Source: Bdellovibrionales bacterium (lineage in GTDB: Bacteria; Bdellovibrionota; Bdellovibrionia; Bdellovibrionales; UBA1609). Taken from it: DNA of 63,087 bases. Shown piece by piece: positions 1 through 7,577 of the stretch. The notes beneath the pieces are model-generated. The model saw nothing but the letters and a program-made list of their open reading frames with translations, ran no database searches and was not told where the DNA came from. The position numbers were made by a program, and so were the translations under genes. Position 1 is the stretch's first letter; each line of letters begins with the position of its first letter. The stretch spans positions 1 through 63,087 of the forward strand of contig JAHDIR010000012.1 in assembly GCA_020630675.1 (NCBI GenBank), in the 5' to 3' direction.

Positions 1-1728
1 AGGGATGATATTATTGTTGAAAGTAAAGCAGAAGTTGCAAAAATTACATCTCGAATAAAGCAACTCACAAATCGTCAAGAAACTTTAAATAAAAGAATGA
101 TTGAAGTTGGTAAAAGCATAGAAAGTAATCTATTAGATAACGACGATGTTTTTGATTTTGTCAGCGAATACCTTGAGAATTATCAAGCAAAGCGTTTTTC
201 AGAAGAATGTGTTCAAGCCTCGACATCTAATATTAAAATTGAAATTGGAGCTAGCCAAGCTCCGGATTCATCAGATGTTAATTATGAAGGTATTTGTCCC
301 TCACAACCGGATTCATTTTGTTTATCTTGTCTTGAAGCAATTAAATCTAATAATAGCTTAAAAAATATCACCCGAATTTGTAAAAACCACTCTGCTGGCA
401 ACGTGAATAGGTGTGAACAGAGTTTAAAAAACTATATTAAATACTCTGACGAAGAATCTAAATTAACCTCAGAGATTGAACGTTTAGAAAGCGAGCAAAT
501 TAGTTTGGGAGATAAAATTCGTGAACGGGAATGGGCCATTGAAGATGGAGATACTGAAGCTGATGTTTGCTTGACAGGAACTTGTGACAAAACCAAAAAT
601 GTTCTTAAAAATGGTTTGATTTCATTAGGTGCTGCAGCCATTGGTGTTTATGGTGTAAAAGAGATTGCAAAAATTGATGCTGACCTTTCATTTCGACCTA
701 ACTTGAATTCTGGGTTATTGGGGTTAGGGCTTGCGGCGCAAACTTACGGTGCATTATCTTCAGGCGTTGGTCTTGGGGCTTATGGTTGTTCACACACAGG
801 GCCTGGTTTTTATCAAGACCCCCTTAGTATGTACGGATCAGTCATTACAAATGCAGCCTTGGGTGGAAATATCAATTATCCAAGTCGTAATCAATATGGA
901 GCCTTCCAGTACCCTCCTAATTTTTATAATGCTCCTCATGGTGGTAATATTTTTAACCAAGGCCTTATGCCTGGTTCGCAATACCCTTCTTACGGAGGTA
1001 ACGGAAACTATAACCAACAATACACTTTACAAAATGGTGTATTAGGGCCTTACTTTACAGGAGCTAACAACTCACAGTGCTTATGTTATGCCGCTCCTTG
1101 CTCTTGTGCTGGGCAAAATAGATTTGGCCCACTGGGCGGTAATGGTCAAGCTCCCTATGGCTCACAATTTCAAGGCCCTTATTTAGCAAATGGTCAACCT
1201 AACCCTTACTATCAGCAAGGCAGCTATGGGCAAGGCCCTTATGGTCCACAATCTCAAGGCCCTTATTTAGCAAATGGTCAACCCAACCCTTACTATCTGC
1301 AAGGCAGCTACGGGCAAGGTCCTTATGGTCCACAATCTCAGGGCCCTTATTTAGCAAACGGTCAACCCAACCCTTACTATCTGCAAGGTAGTTACGGGCA
1401 AGGTCCTTATGGTCCAAATACTGGATTTAACCAAAATAGTATTTACCAAATGCAAGCACAGGCCGAGTACTATCAATATTTAAGTCAGCAACAAGAACGA
1501 GAAGTGGCTCGAAGAGCCCAGATAAGTGAATTACAAGCAGAGATTAATAAGCTTTATACACAAATGAATGAATTGTCATCGGGCTCGTTGAACAGTTTCT
1601 CAAGTGCCAATTCAGGATTGGGTTATAACATCGGTGTTTCTGCAGGAGCCTCCTTTAATTACAATAGCACAACGACGGGAACGCCATTTTCTCCTTATGC
1701 GCCCACAGTATCTAGGGGTGGAAATTAA
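1..1728 (+). CDS. Repeat-rich secreted/surface protein, 5' end cut by window
   Basis: The frame is open to base 1 with no ATG, GTG or TTG before the ATG at 97, and the upstream codons read as charged coiled-coil continuous with what follows. I therefore take the gene as truncated at its 5' end (575 codons visible); a start at 97 is possible. The visible protein has a helical N-terminal part with several cysteines, a Glu/Lys/Arg-rich coiled coil near codon 175, a hydrophobic Gly/Ala segment near codon 220, then a long Gly/Asn/Gln/Pro/Tyr-rich low-complexity region with three 28-residue tandem repeats, and a final short coiled coil. No catalytic domain is recognised. The composition suggests an extracellular or envelope structural protein; that is inference, because the signal peptide would lie outside the window. 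Confidence 0.7.
   Translation, partial: RDDIIVESKAEVAKITSRIKQLTNRQETLNKRMIEVGKSIESNLLDNDDVFDFVSEYLENYQAKRFSEECVQASTSNIKIEIGASQAPDSSDVNYEGICPSQPDSFCLSCLEAIKSNNSLKNITRICKNHSAGNVNRCEQSLKNYIKYSDEESKLTSEIERLESEQISLGDKIREREWAIEDGDTEADVCLTGTCDKTKNVLKNGLISLGAAAIGVYGVKEIAKIDADLSFRPNLNSGLLGLGLAAQTYGALSSGVGLGAYGCSHTGPGFYQDPLSMYGSVITNAALGGNINYPSRNQYGAFQYPPNFYNAPHGGNIFNQGLMPGSQYPSYGGNGNYNQQYTLQNGVLGPYFTGANNSQCLCYAAPCSCAGQNRFGPLGGNGQAPYGSQFQGPYLANGQPNPYYQQGSYGQGPYGPQSQGPYLANGQPNPYYLQGSYGQGPYGPQSQGPYLANGQPNPYYLQGSYGQGPYGPNTGFNQNSIYQMQAQAEYYQYLSQQQEREVARRAQISELQAEINKLYTQMNELSSGSLNSFSSANSGLGYNIGVSAGASFNYNSTTTGTPFSPYAPTVSRGGN
1171..1416 (+). repeat. Three in-frame 84-bp tandem repeats
   Basis: Units start at 1171, 1255 and 1339, exactly 84 bp (28 codons) apart. 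Each encodes GPYLANGQPNPYY, then a Gln/Gly stretch, then GPYGPQSQ. The third copy diverges at its end. The copies differ by a few mostly synonymous changes, which fits relatively recent in-frame duplication under protein-level constraint. Confidence 0.9.
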
Positions 1729-1836
1729 CGGGCTTACCAGTAAATAAGTTTGCTGTTATTATAAAAAAATAATTTTATTTTTTAAGATGGTAAAAGGTGT
1801 CCTTGCCCTTATCAAAAAAAATTCATACAACAAATT

Positions 1837-3141
1837 ATGCAAATAAATAATTGCTTTGATAGTCACTTGCATTGGCAAGGTATTGGTAGCTTTAAGAGTC
1901 GCCTAAGCTTATCCTCTTTAAAAAGTGCACATGACTTAAAAAAGTTAACAATGTCAGATTGTCACTACCGAGAAAGTTGGCTTTTAGGCCATGGATGGTT
2001 AGACTCCTTTTGTCTAGAGGGCATGAGCCCACGCGATACGCTGGATACTTTATTTCCTCATACGCCGGTTTATTTTACAACCCCTGATATTCACTCAGTA
2101 AGGTTAAACTCTTTGGCCATTAAAAGGTTAGGAATTGATTCTAGCTCTTGGAAATTAAATTATAAAAATTACGTCGATAGCAAAGAAAATAAACTTTTGG
2201 GTGCCTTTCATGATTTAGCCAAAGACTTTATTGATCAAAAGTTACCAGCCTACACTGACTCGCAAGTGAAGCAACATTTATTAGAGGCCCAAAAAGTCAT
2301 TCACCAAGCCGGAGTCACACATATTCGCGATTTGACTTGTAGTGAACAGCAATTTCGCATGGCCTGCGAGTTGGAAAAAAGTAATCAATTAAGCATGGTG
2401 GTGGATTTATTTTTTAAATTAAATCATTTCGATCATTTATCTTCTCATATTCAAACTGTAAAAAAAATGTCATCTGTACCCACACAGAATTTAAACATAA
2501 AAGGAGTTAAAGTTTTTATTGATGGAGCTCTTGGCTCTGGTGGAGCTTTGCTTTCTGAAAAATATTTAAATGGTCATCAAGGCTTTACTCTTTTTTCTCA
2601 AGACGAATTAAAAGAAATTTTTATTCAATGTTATGCCAATAATTTAGAATTAGCTTTTCATGTTATTGGTGATCAGGCCTGTGATAACGTTTGTTCCGTA
2701 GCCCTTGAACTACAAAAAAAAGGTGTTACCGGCACTCTTCACCTTGAACATGTTCAAATTCTGTCCACAGAAACAATTCGTAAGATCGCCCAGTTGGGGG
2801 CGACCTGCCATATGCAACCTCAGCATTGGTGTAGCGATAAAAAATGGCTATCTGAAAAAATCTCACCGCAATTAATATCTAAATCTTTTCGATGGGCCGA
2901 TTTAGACAAGGCAAAAATTCCTTTTTACTTTGGCAGTGATGCCCCTGTAGAAGATATGAGTGTTGGCCACTTACTGTTTTGCTTAAAGCAGGCTGAAAAA
3001 GATGGAATTGCAAATATTTCTAAATCATCTCTTTCAAGAGCGTTAAGCTATCCAGGAAACCTTAGAGGAAGCACCTTTATTAGCCAGGACGGACGGGTAG
3101 AAAAAGTATTGTTTGATAATAATATAGTTTATCAAAGCTAA
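1837..3141 (+). CDS. YtcJ-like metal-dependent amidohydrolase (Amidohydro_3 type)
   Basis: A 434-residue protein of the amidohydrolase superfamily. It opens with FDSHLHW, the HxH metal site. The following region with PVYFTTPDIHSVRLNS resembles the YtcJ-type segment. HVIGDQACDN and LEHVQIL supply the histidines after the central barrel strands, and FGSDAPVED carries the late metal-binding Asp. Members hydrolyse amide or imide bonds, but substrates are rarely known and this one cannot be assigned. It is somewhat shorter than typical YtcJ proteins (about 500-550), mainly for lack of a long N-terminal beta-sandwich portion. No signal peptide, so probably cytoplasmic. There is no clear Shine-Dalgarno before the ATG. 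It stands alone, convergent with the gene at 3188. Confidence 0.8.
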   Translation: MQINNCFDSHLHWQGIGSFKSRLSLSSLKSAHDLKKLTMSDCHYRESWLLGHGWLDSFCLEGMSPRDTLDTLFPHTPVYFTTPDIHSVRLNSLAIKRLGIDSSSWKLNYKNYVDSKENKLLGAFHDLAKDFIDQKLPAYTDSQVKQHLLEAQKVIHQAGVTHIRDLTCSEQQFRMACELEKSNQLSMVVDLFFKLNHFDHLSSHIQTVKKMSSVPTQNLNIKGVKVFIDGALGSGGALLSEKYLNGHQGFTLFSQDELKEIFIQCYANNLELAFHVIGDQACDNVCSVALELQKKGVTGTLHLEHVQILSTETIRKIAQLGATCHMQPQHWCSDKKWLSEKISPQLISKSFRWADLDKAKIPFYFGSDAPVEDMSVGHLLFCLKQAEKDGIANISKSSLSRALSYPGNLRGSTFISQDGRVEKVLFDNNIVYQS

Positions 3142-3187
3142 ATGCTTTCCTGGCCATTATTAAATAATATACCAATTAAATTTTTTT

Positions 3188-4237
3188 TTAAAAATTACTT
3201 TTTGTTGTTGTAGTTTTTTTACCTGAATCACTGCTTTGACGAATGGCATAGGCACCGGCGACAGCAGCGACGCCTAACCAAATCCATTTGTTTTTAAGCC
3301 AGGAACTTTTTTGAGAGGGTTGAGCGTTAGTTTGCAAACCCATAGGGTTTAGTCTTGAGGCCTTAGCCTGGTTTTCAGTAAAAACAGGCTTTAAATCAGC
3401 TAAGTTACTTATAGTATTTTTCTTTTCAAAATAATTTTTTTTATTCTTTGTATTGATTATACATTTTTCAGTATAAAAAACATACAAGGCATCGGTGGTT
3501 TCACTTTTATCTCCTCCAGGAAATTCACATGTACCTGAGCTAACCCACCTGGGGCTTGGAAGCCAGTGTTTAATACTAAGGCCATCTAATCGTGTTCGCA
3601 CAGGGTAAAAAGCATCTGAAAAAAGAGTCACTAAAAATTGGCCTCCAGGTATTTTTATTTTTTTTCCAGGAAAGAGAGAATGAACTTCTCCGTTAAAAAC
3701 TACAAAGTTAAACTTTTCAAAAGATTCAGGAATTTTCCAAAATGAAGACTGGGACTTCATTTTTTCAATTTGTTTTCTTACTTTCATGGGCATATTAATT
3801 GTTTCTAGGGGAAAGTTAGGAAAAGTATTTTGTATTAATGATAAATAAGAATTTTTATCAATTAAATCGTGAGATAACTCTGACGCCTTCAAAAAAGATT
3901 GAATCAAAAGTTTTTTAGAAAAGGAATTCCAATGTTGGTAATTTCTGTGGCCAATAACCTCTTGGTACTTTTTAAGCGCGTTAAAATAGTCTTTTTGAAA
4001 GTAGAGTTTTTGTGCTTCTACATACAGTAGACTTAACTTTTTGTTATAGTGATTAGTTTCTAGTTGGTTTATTTTGTAGTTGGAGTAACTAATAAAATTT
4101 GAATTAAGGTGAACTGTGGCCTGATAGTTGTTTTTGTCAGCAGCAGCAGATCTAACTAATGGCTGTTGTATTTCACTTTGTGCCAGGCTTGTTAATGCAA
4201 ACAAGCATAAACCAATCACACTAAATAGTACTTTCAT
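3188..4237 (-). CDS. Secreted TPR-like protein with PEGA-like region and C-terminal TM
   Basis: A 349-residue protein with an N-terminal signal peptide (hydrophobic stretch at residues 3-19). A helical region around residues 65-130 (YVEAQKLYFQKDYFNALKKYQEV) looks like a tetratricopeptide pair. A beta-rich piece around 180-225 (VVFNGEVHSLFPGKKIKIPGG) resembles a PEGA domain. A hydrophobic segment lies near residues 312-328, followed by a Lys/Thr-rich tail. It is the last gene of the minus-strand pilus-like cluster, and its ATG overlaps the stop of the preceding gene by 4 bp, so translation is probably coupled. A periplasmic scaffold role for the Flp/Tad-like system is inference; no precise function is recognised. 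Confidence 0.6.
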   Translation of the reverse strand: MKVLFSVIGLCLFALTSLAQSEIQQPLVRSAAADKNNYQATVHLNSNFISYSNYKINQLETNHYNKKLSLLYVEAQKLYFQKDYFNALKKYQEVIGHRNYQHWNSFSKKLLIQSFLKASELSHDLIDKNSYLSLIQNTFPNFPLETINMPMKVRKQIEKMKSQSSFWKIPESFEKFNFVVFNGEVHSLFPGKKIKIPGGQFLVTLFSDAFYPVRTRLDGLSIKHWLPSPRWVSSGTCEFPGGDKSETTDALYVFYTEKCIINTKNKKNYFEKKNTISNLADLKPVFTENQAKASRLNPMGLQTNAQPSQKSSWLKNKWIWLGVAAVAGAYAIRQSSDSGKKTTTTKSNF

Positions 4238-4713
4238 TTTTCATCCTCCACAATGATTTGTCTTTTTTGTTTTTTTACTTTTTTTGTAATAATTTTGTTG
4301 GGTTTATTGGGGTTTTGTAAGCTGACTTTAAATGGCCCAGGGTATTGAGAAAAAATTTCCGCTTCAGACATGGTCATAAGAGCTCCGAAATAACGTCGGT
4401 CTTTGGGGCTACGAACTAACTTAATTCTTTGTAAAACAAGTTTTGTTTTTTTATTGGTAAAGGTTTGATATAAATTGACCACAGCAAAGTCTCCAACTAA
4501 GGCGTCAACGGAGGCCTTATTAGATATTGTGATGGGCTCTATTGTGTGACCAAAGGGAATTTTTGTATCAATATTTTCAATAGGACGATGCCCAGATAAA
4601 ACCACTTCATTTTGGTCAGAGTTCCAAATTACAATGGCTATAATAAATGTGAGAGCCATACAAATTGTAATTTGTTGTGAATTTTTTAGGTTCATCAAGA
4701 GCTTTTTGTTCAT
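4234..4713 (-). CDS. CpaB/RcpC-like Flp pilus assembly protein (tentative)
   Basis: A 159-residue protein with one N-terminal membrane helix (about residues 14-30) and a periplasmic remainder. The stretch IPFGHTIEPITI...LVGDFAVVNLYQ followed by MTMSEAEIFSQYPGPFKVSLQ has the order seen in CpaB/RcpC, where a SAF-type segment is followed by a loop that checks pilus assembly. It ends in a very basic tail. It is shorter than typical CpaB (about 250-300) and the match is by pattern only. A strong GGAGGG at 4723-4728, lying inside the 3' end of the preceding small gene, serves as its ribosome binding site. Its stop overlaps the downstream gene start. Confidence 0.5.
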   Translation of the reverse strand: MNKKLLMNLKNSQQITICMALTFIIAIVIWNSDQNEVVLSGHRPIENIDTKIPFGHTIEPITISNKASVDALVGDFAVVNLYQTFTNKKTKLVLQRIKLVRSPKDRRYFGALMTMSEAEIFSQYPGPFKVSLQNPNKPNKIITKKVKKQKRQIIVEDEK

Positions 4714-4718
4714 ACCTG

Positions 4719-4838
4719 TTACCCTCCAATTAAAATTTTACTGATGCTATTAAACTGAATTTGATAAACCTCCAGCATAAGCAGAATGATTAGTGGTATT
4801 AGTTTCATGAAAAAATAAAACCCAACATATTGGCTCAT
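4719..4838 (-). CDS. 39-residue single-pass membrane peptide in the pilus cluster
   Basis: A short frame of 39 codons plus TAA that fills the gap between the TadG-like gene and the CpaB-like gene. Its ATG (4838-4836) overlaps the TGA of the upstream gene in an ATGA arrangement typical of translational coupling. Its last codons carry the GGAGGG that serves the next gene. The peptide begins MSQYVGFYFFMKLIPLIILL and continues with MLEVYQIQ, giving one hydrophobic helix over residues 5-23 and a short polar C-terminus. No homologue is recognised. It is supported by position and hydrophobicity, not by sequence conservation. Confidence 0.6.
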   Translation of the reverse strand: MSQYVGFYFFMKLIPLIILLMLEVYQIQFNSISKILIGG

Positions 4839-5608
4839 AAACTGGCCTTTTTGAGTAAGTAGGCCTGCCACTGGTGGCGGGCAACTTTTTTTAAACTAGT
4901 TTGACAAGATCCAGTAATTGCTGGGGCCATATTTAAGTTAAATAAATCTTTCATAAAGGTGAAATTATAATTTTTGATGGTCCATTGGGCTTTAACGCTT
5001 TGTTTTTCTGAAAAAAAATTTTTTGTTTTATAGTCGGGTGTTAAGTTTGTTTTTTGTACTTTTTCAATGGCAAAGGGAATCAAGGAGACATTGAGATTCA
5101 TGTTGCCTTTGATTGTCCTCATTTTTTGTTCAAATTGGTTTTTATATTTTATAGAAATCGACTGAGCATTGTACTTAATAAGTTCTTGGCGTGCGGCTAA
5201 TAATTTTCGTTGTAATTTAACATAACTTAACCTTGCTGCTGTCGTGGCAATGGCTGGAGCATAGTTGGATCTTAAGGCTATTTTGTATGCTTTTCTGGCC
5301 GATACAATTTGTGCTCGTAACCTTCGAGCTTTTGGGTTGAGTTTAATTAGTTTTCTTAATTGATTTTTTATTTGATCTTGTCCGTTCAACAATGTCCGTC
5401 GGCAAATATTAGACGCCTTTAGTTTTGTAAGTGAAAATTGCGAGTATCCGGCCAGGGCACAAACCAAGCATAGTGCAATAGGAAGAAATGAAAAAAACAT
5501 CACCATAGCAAAGCCCTTTTGGTTCTTTTGGAAGGTTTTATTATGGTTTTTAAGACCTTGTGACGGTGCTCTATCTGAAAATTTTTTATAGGAGTTGTAA
5601 CCAACCAT
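4835..5608 (-). CDS. TadG/TadE-like pseudopilin
   Basis: A 257-residue protein with an N-terminal NQKGFAMVMFFSFLPIALCL segment at about residues 29-48, which matches the pattern of Tad minor pilins (small basic leader, Gly, then one hydrophobic helix). The remainder is a basic, mostly helical extracytoplasmic domain with two cysteines. The start at 5608 has AAAGGA about 9 bases upstream. A start at the ATG at 5506 would delete the conserved leader Gly, so I keep 5608 although this overlaps the previous gene by 109 bp. It lies between a second TadE-like gene and a small membrane peptide. Role in Flp-type pilus biogenesis is inferred. Confidence 0.6.
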   Translation of the reverse strand: MVGYNSYKKFSDRAPSQGLKNHNKTFQKNQKGFAMVMFFSFLPIALCLVCALAGYSQFSLTKLKASNICRRTLLNGQDQIKNQLRKLIKLNPKARRLRAQIVSARKAYKIALRSNYAPAIATTAARLSYVKLQRKLLAARQELIKYNAQSISIKYKNQFEQKMRTIKGNMNLNVSLIPFAIEKVQKTNLTPDYKTKNFFSEKQSVKAQWTIKNYNFTFMKDLFNLNMAPAITGSCQTSLKKVARHQWQAYLLKKASL

Positions 5609-5901
5609 TTGATATGTCCTTTCATGTATTTTGCGTCTTTTTTTATTTTGATAGATTTTTGCTTTCCAAAAATAAGTAAGCTTTTTAATGAGTTTTGTAG
5701 TTCATTCTCGCAAAAAAAAATGCTTTGCTCGCGAACACTACATATCAATGCCTCATGCAGGAGGTGCTGCAGTGTGATTTTACTAAAGCAAATATAAAAA
5801 ATGATGAATAAACTTGTGATAACTAAAGCAAAAACTTTAGCCAACACGAGAAGCTCAATTGTTGAGTTTCCCTGCTGGTTTAAGCTTCTAAGAGGGGTCA
5901 C
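5500..5901 (-). CDS. TadE-like minor pseudopilin
   Basis: A 133-residue protein. Its N-terminus reads NQQGNSTIELLVLAKVF followed by a hydrophobic run to about residue 42, the form of TadE/TadF minor pilins (Gly, then a Glu at +5, then a membrane helix). The rest is a basic domain with two Cys. The start is a GTG whose bases overlap the TGA of the pilin gene (GTGA), so it is coupled to the pilin. Its 3' third overlaps the next gene by 109 bp in another frame. No peptidase, ATPase or secretin gene of a Tad system lies in the window. Confidence 0.6.
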   Translation of the reverse strand: MTPLRSLNQQGNSTIELLVLAKVFALVITSLFIIFYICFSKITLQHLLHEALICSVREQSIFFCENELQNSLKSLLIFGKQKSIKIKKDAKYMKGHIKWLVTTPIKNFQIEHRHKVLKTIIKPSKRTKRALLW

Positions 5902-6143
5902 CGTTTATTCGACCCATGCATGAAGTCGCTTAAGTCTCTTTTTTTATAATCAGAGCCTGTAATGGCCTCAGATTGAATTTTTGCTTTTTTTCCGCCCTGT
6001 ATGGAGTTAATGATATTTGAGTATTGGCTTTTAATCGACTGTTGTAATACACCCATCACGCCCATGGCAGCGACGCCAATGAGAGCAACAATGATTAAGT
6101 ACTCGACCAAACCTTGGCCTTTATTGTTTTTTGTAAGGTTCAT
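5898..6143 (-). CDS. Flp-type (class IVb) major pilin subunit
   Basis: An 81-residue prepilin. The N-terminus, a basic leader then KGQGLVEYLIIVALIGVAAMG, shows the Flp signature: cleavage after Gly, then a Glu-Tyr pair at the start of the helix. The size is typical of Flp/Fap pilins. AAAAGGAG sits just upstream of the ATG at 6143, which is preferred over the in-frame ATG at 6176. The mature subunit would be polymerised by a Tad machine, which is not in this window. It is the first gene of the minus-strand pilus-like operon. In Bdellovibrio an flp locus lies near the host-interaction region (prior knowledge); orthology is not tested here. Confidence 0.85.
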   Translation of the reverse strand: MNLTKNNKGQGLVEYLIIVALIGVAAMGVMGVLQQSIKSQYSNIINSIQGGKKAKIQSEAITGSDYKKRDLSDFMHGSNKR

Positions 6144-6241
6144 AGTTTCTCCTTTTATGAAGAAACTAAAGTGCAAGATTTAGCAGAGAGTCGTTGTATT
6201 GAAATTTGTTTGTGGCTTGGCAATAAGTCCGAAAAACGAAT

Positions 6242-6493
6242 TTACTTTTTACTGGCTTTTTTCTTTTTGCTGGCTCTGGCCGCTTTTTTTAAAGCGCTGG
6301 CCTCTTGCTTTCTTTGAACATAAATACGATTAACAATTTCAAAGGCTTCTCTTTGTAAAAGGTTTTCGTAAACAAAGCGATAAAAGCCCTCAATTTCAGG
6401 GCTACGACGAAATTTCTTCATAGAAGTTGGGATATTTTCTGACTGTACAAAATCGATTGAGCTACCATCTTTTGAAAGTTTTACTTTAGCCAT
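6242..6493 (-). CDS. Small protein with Lys/Ala-rich C-terminus, unknown function
   Basis: An 83-residue protein with AAAGGA about 7 bases before its ATG. Residues 25-62 (RRSPEIEGFYRFVYENLLQREAFEIVNRIY) form an amphipathic helical block. The last 20 residues are almost entirely Lys, Ala, Ser and Arg, like the tails of small nucleic-acid-binding proteins. I do not recognise the family. It sits upstream of the pilin gene on the same strand, about 100 bp away, and divergent from folD. Nucleic-acid binding is inference from charge. Confidence 0.6.
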   Translation of the reverse strand: MAKVKLSKDGSSIDFVQSENIPTSMKKFRRSPEIEGFYRFVYENLLQREAFEIVNRIYVQRKQEASALKKAARASKKKKASKK

Positions 6494-6722
6494 TGAAAAT
6501 CCTTTATGAAAATCCCATTGATTTTTGAGAGAGTTATTGTGATTTCAAGTTAGGAAATATCTTGCAACTAGTCAAAGTTTTTCTAGCTTTATTGGCTGTG
6601 AATCCATATTTTACGGCCATTGCTGGGCTTATCGCTGAATTTAGCTAACGCATAATTGAAATAGAGCTGCTCTCTTTGCGAATTCTAATATACATATACA
6701 AGTATTCCTTAGGAGGCCGATT

Positions 6723-7577
6723 GTGTTAAAACTAGACGGACTGGAAGTTTCTAATGAACTACGCACTCAACTAAAAGTTGAAATATCAAAATGGAGCCAA
6801 GGTTCGGGGCGCTCTCCCGGCTTAAGTGTCATTCTTGTTGGTGATGACCCGGCCAGTGAAGTTTACGTTAGAAATAAAGTAAAGTCTTGTGAGCAAGTAG
6901 GCATTGAGTCGAATGTTATTAAAATGCCAGAAACGTCCTCTTATGACGACATTAAAGAAAAAATCGAAAATTTAAATTTGAACCCTAAAGTAGACGGTAT
7001 ACTCTTGCAGTTACCCTTACCTCAAGGGCTTGATGAAAGAAAAATACTAGAGCTCATTTCTCCGGATAAAGACCCCGACGGTCTCACCATTTCCAATAAC
7101 GGGTTACTTTTTTGTGGGGATGCTAAGGTGCAGCCCTGCACACCGAGTGGAGTTATGGAAATTTTAAAATTCTTTAAAATTCCTGTTCAAGGTAAAAAAG
7201 CCGTTGTAGTGGGTCGTAGTCATATTGTCGGGCTACCAATGTTTTATTTATTACAGCAAGCCAATGCCACGGTTACTTTATGTCACTCTAAAACAGAAGA
7301 CCTTCTTTCTCACACCAAAGAGGCTGATATTGTCGTTGTTGCTGCTGGCCGCCCAGAGTTTTTAGGTAAAGAAGCTTTTAAAGAAAATGCGGTCGTGATT
7401 GATGTTGGTATTCACAGAAAGCCCATGGGGGAAAAAACAAAGCTGGTTGGGGATGTAAAGTACGATGAGCTAGAGGGCTGGGCCTATGCGGCAACACCAG
7501 TGCCAAAGGGAGTGGGCCCTATGACAATTACTATGTTGTTAAAAAATACTTTTGATTTAGCTAAAAGTCATTCTTAA
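6723..7577 (+). CDS. folD: Methylenetetrahydrofolate dehydrogenase / cyclohydrolase FolD
   Basis: A 284-residue bifunctional enzyme that interconverts 5,10-methylene-THF and 10-formyl-THF with NADP(H). Motifs in order are VGDDPASEVYVRNKVKSCEQ (substrate-binding region with the catalytic Lys), DGILLQLPLP, PDKDPDGL, PCTPSGVME, the Rossmann VVVGRSHIVGLP and the C-terminal GVGPMTITMLL. Length is standard. The start is GTG at 6723 with AGGAGG 6 bases upstream. It supplies formyl donors used by PurH (50.2 kb) and links to the glycine cleavage genes just downstream. Its stop overlaps the stop of the convergent gene, leaving no room for a terminator. Confidence 0.97.
   Translation: MLKLDGLEVSNELRTQLKVEISKWSQGSGRSPGLSVILVGDDPASEVYVRNKVKSCEQVGIESNVIKMPETSSYDDIKEKIENLNLNPKVDGILLQLPLPQGLDERKILELISPDKDPDGLTISNNGLLFCGDAKVQPCTPSGVMEILKFFKIPVQGKKAVVVGRSHIVGLPMFYLLQQANATVTLCHSKTEDLLSHTKEADIVVVAAGRPEFLGKEAFKENAVVIDVGIHRKPMGEKTKLVGDVKYDELEGWAYAATPVPKGVGPMTITMLLKNTFDLAKSHS

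Noticed and set aside
1199-1417. Minus-strand frame across the 28-residue repeats
   Set aside because: It is an antisense shadow of the repeats with no ribosome binding site; the plus frame carries the synonymous-change pattern.
4835-5506. Start of the TadG-like gene at the ATG at 5506
   Set aside because: It would give a neat short overlap but removes the conserved basic-Gly-Phe leader that precedes the hydrophobic helix.
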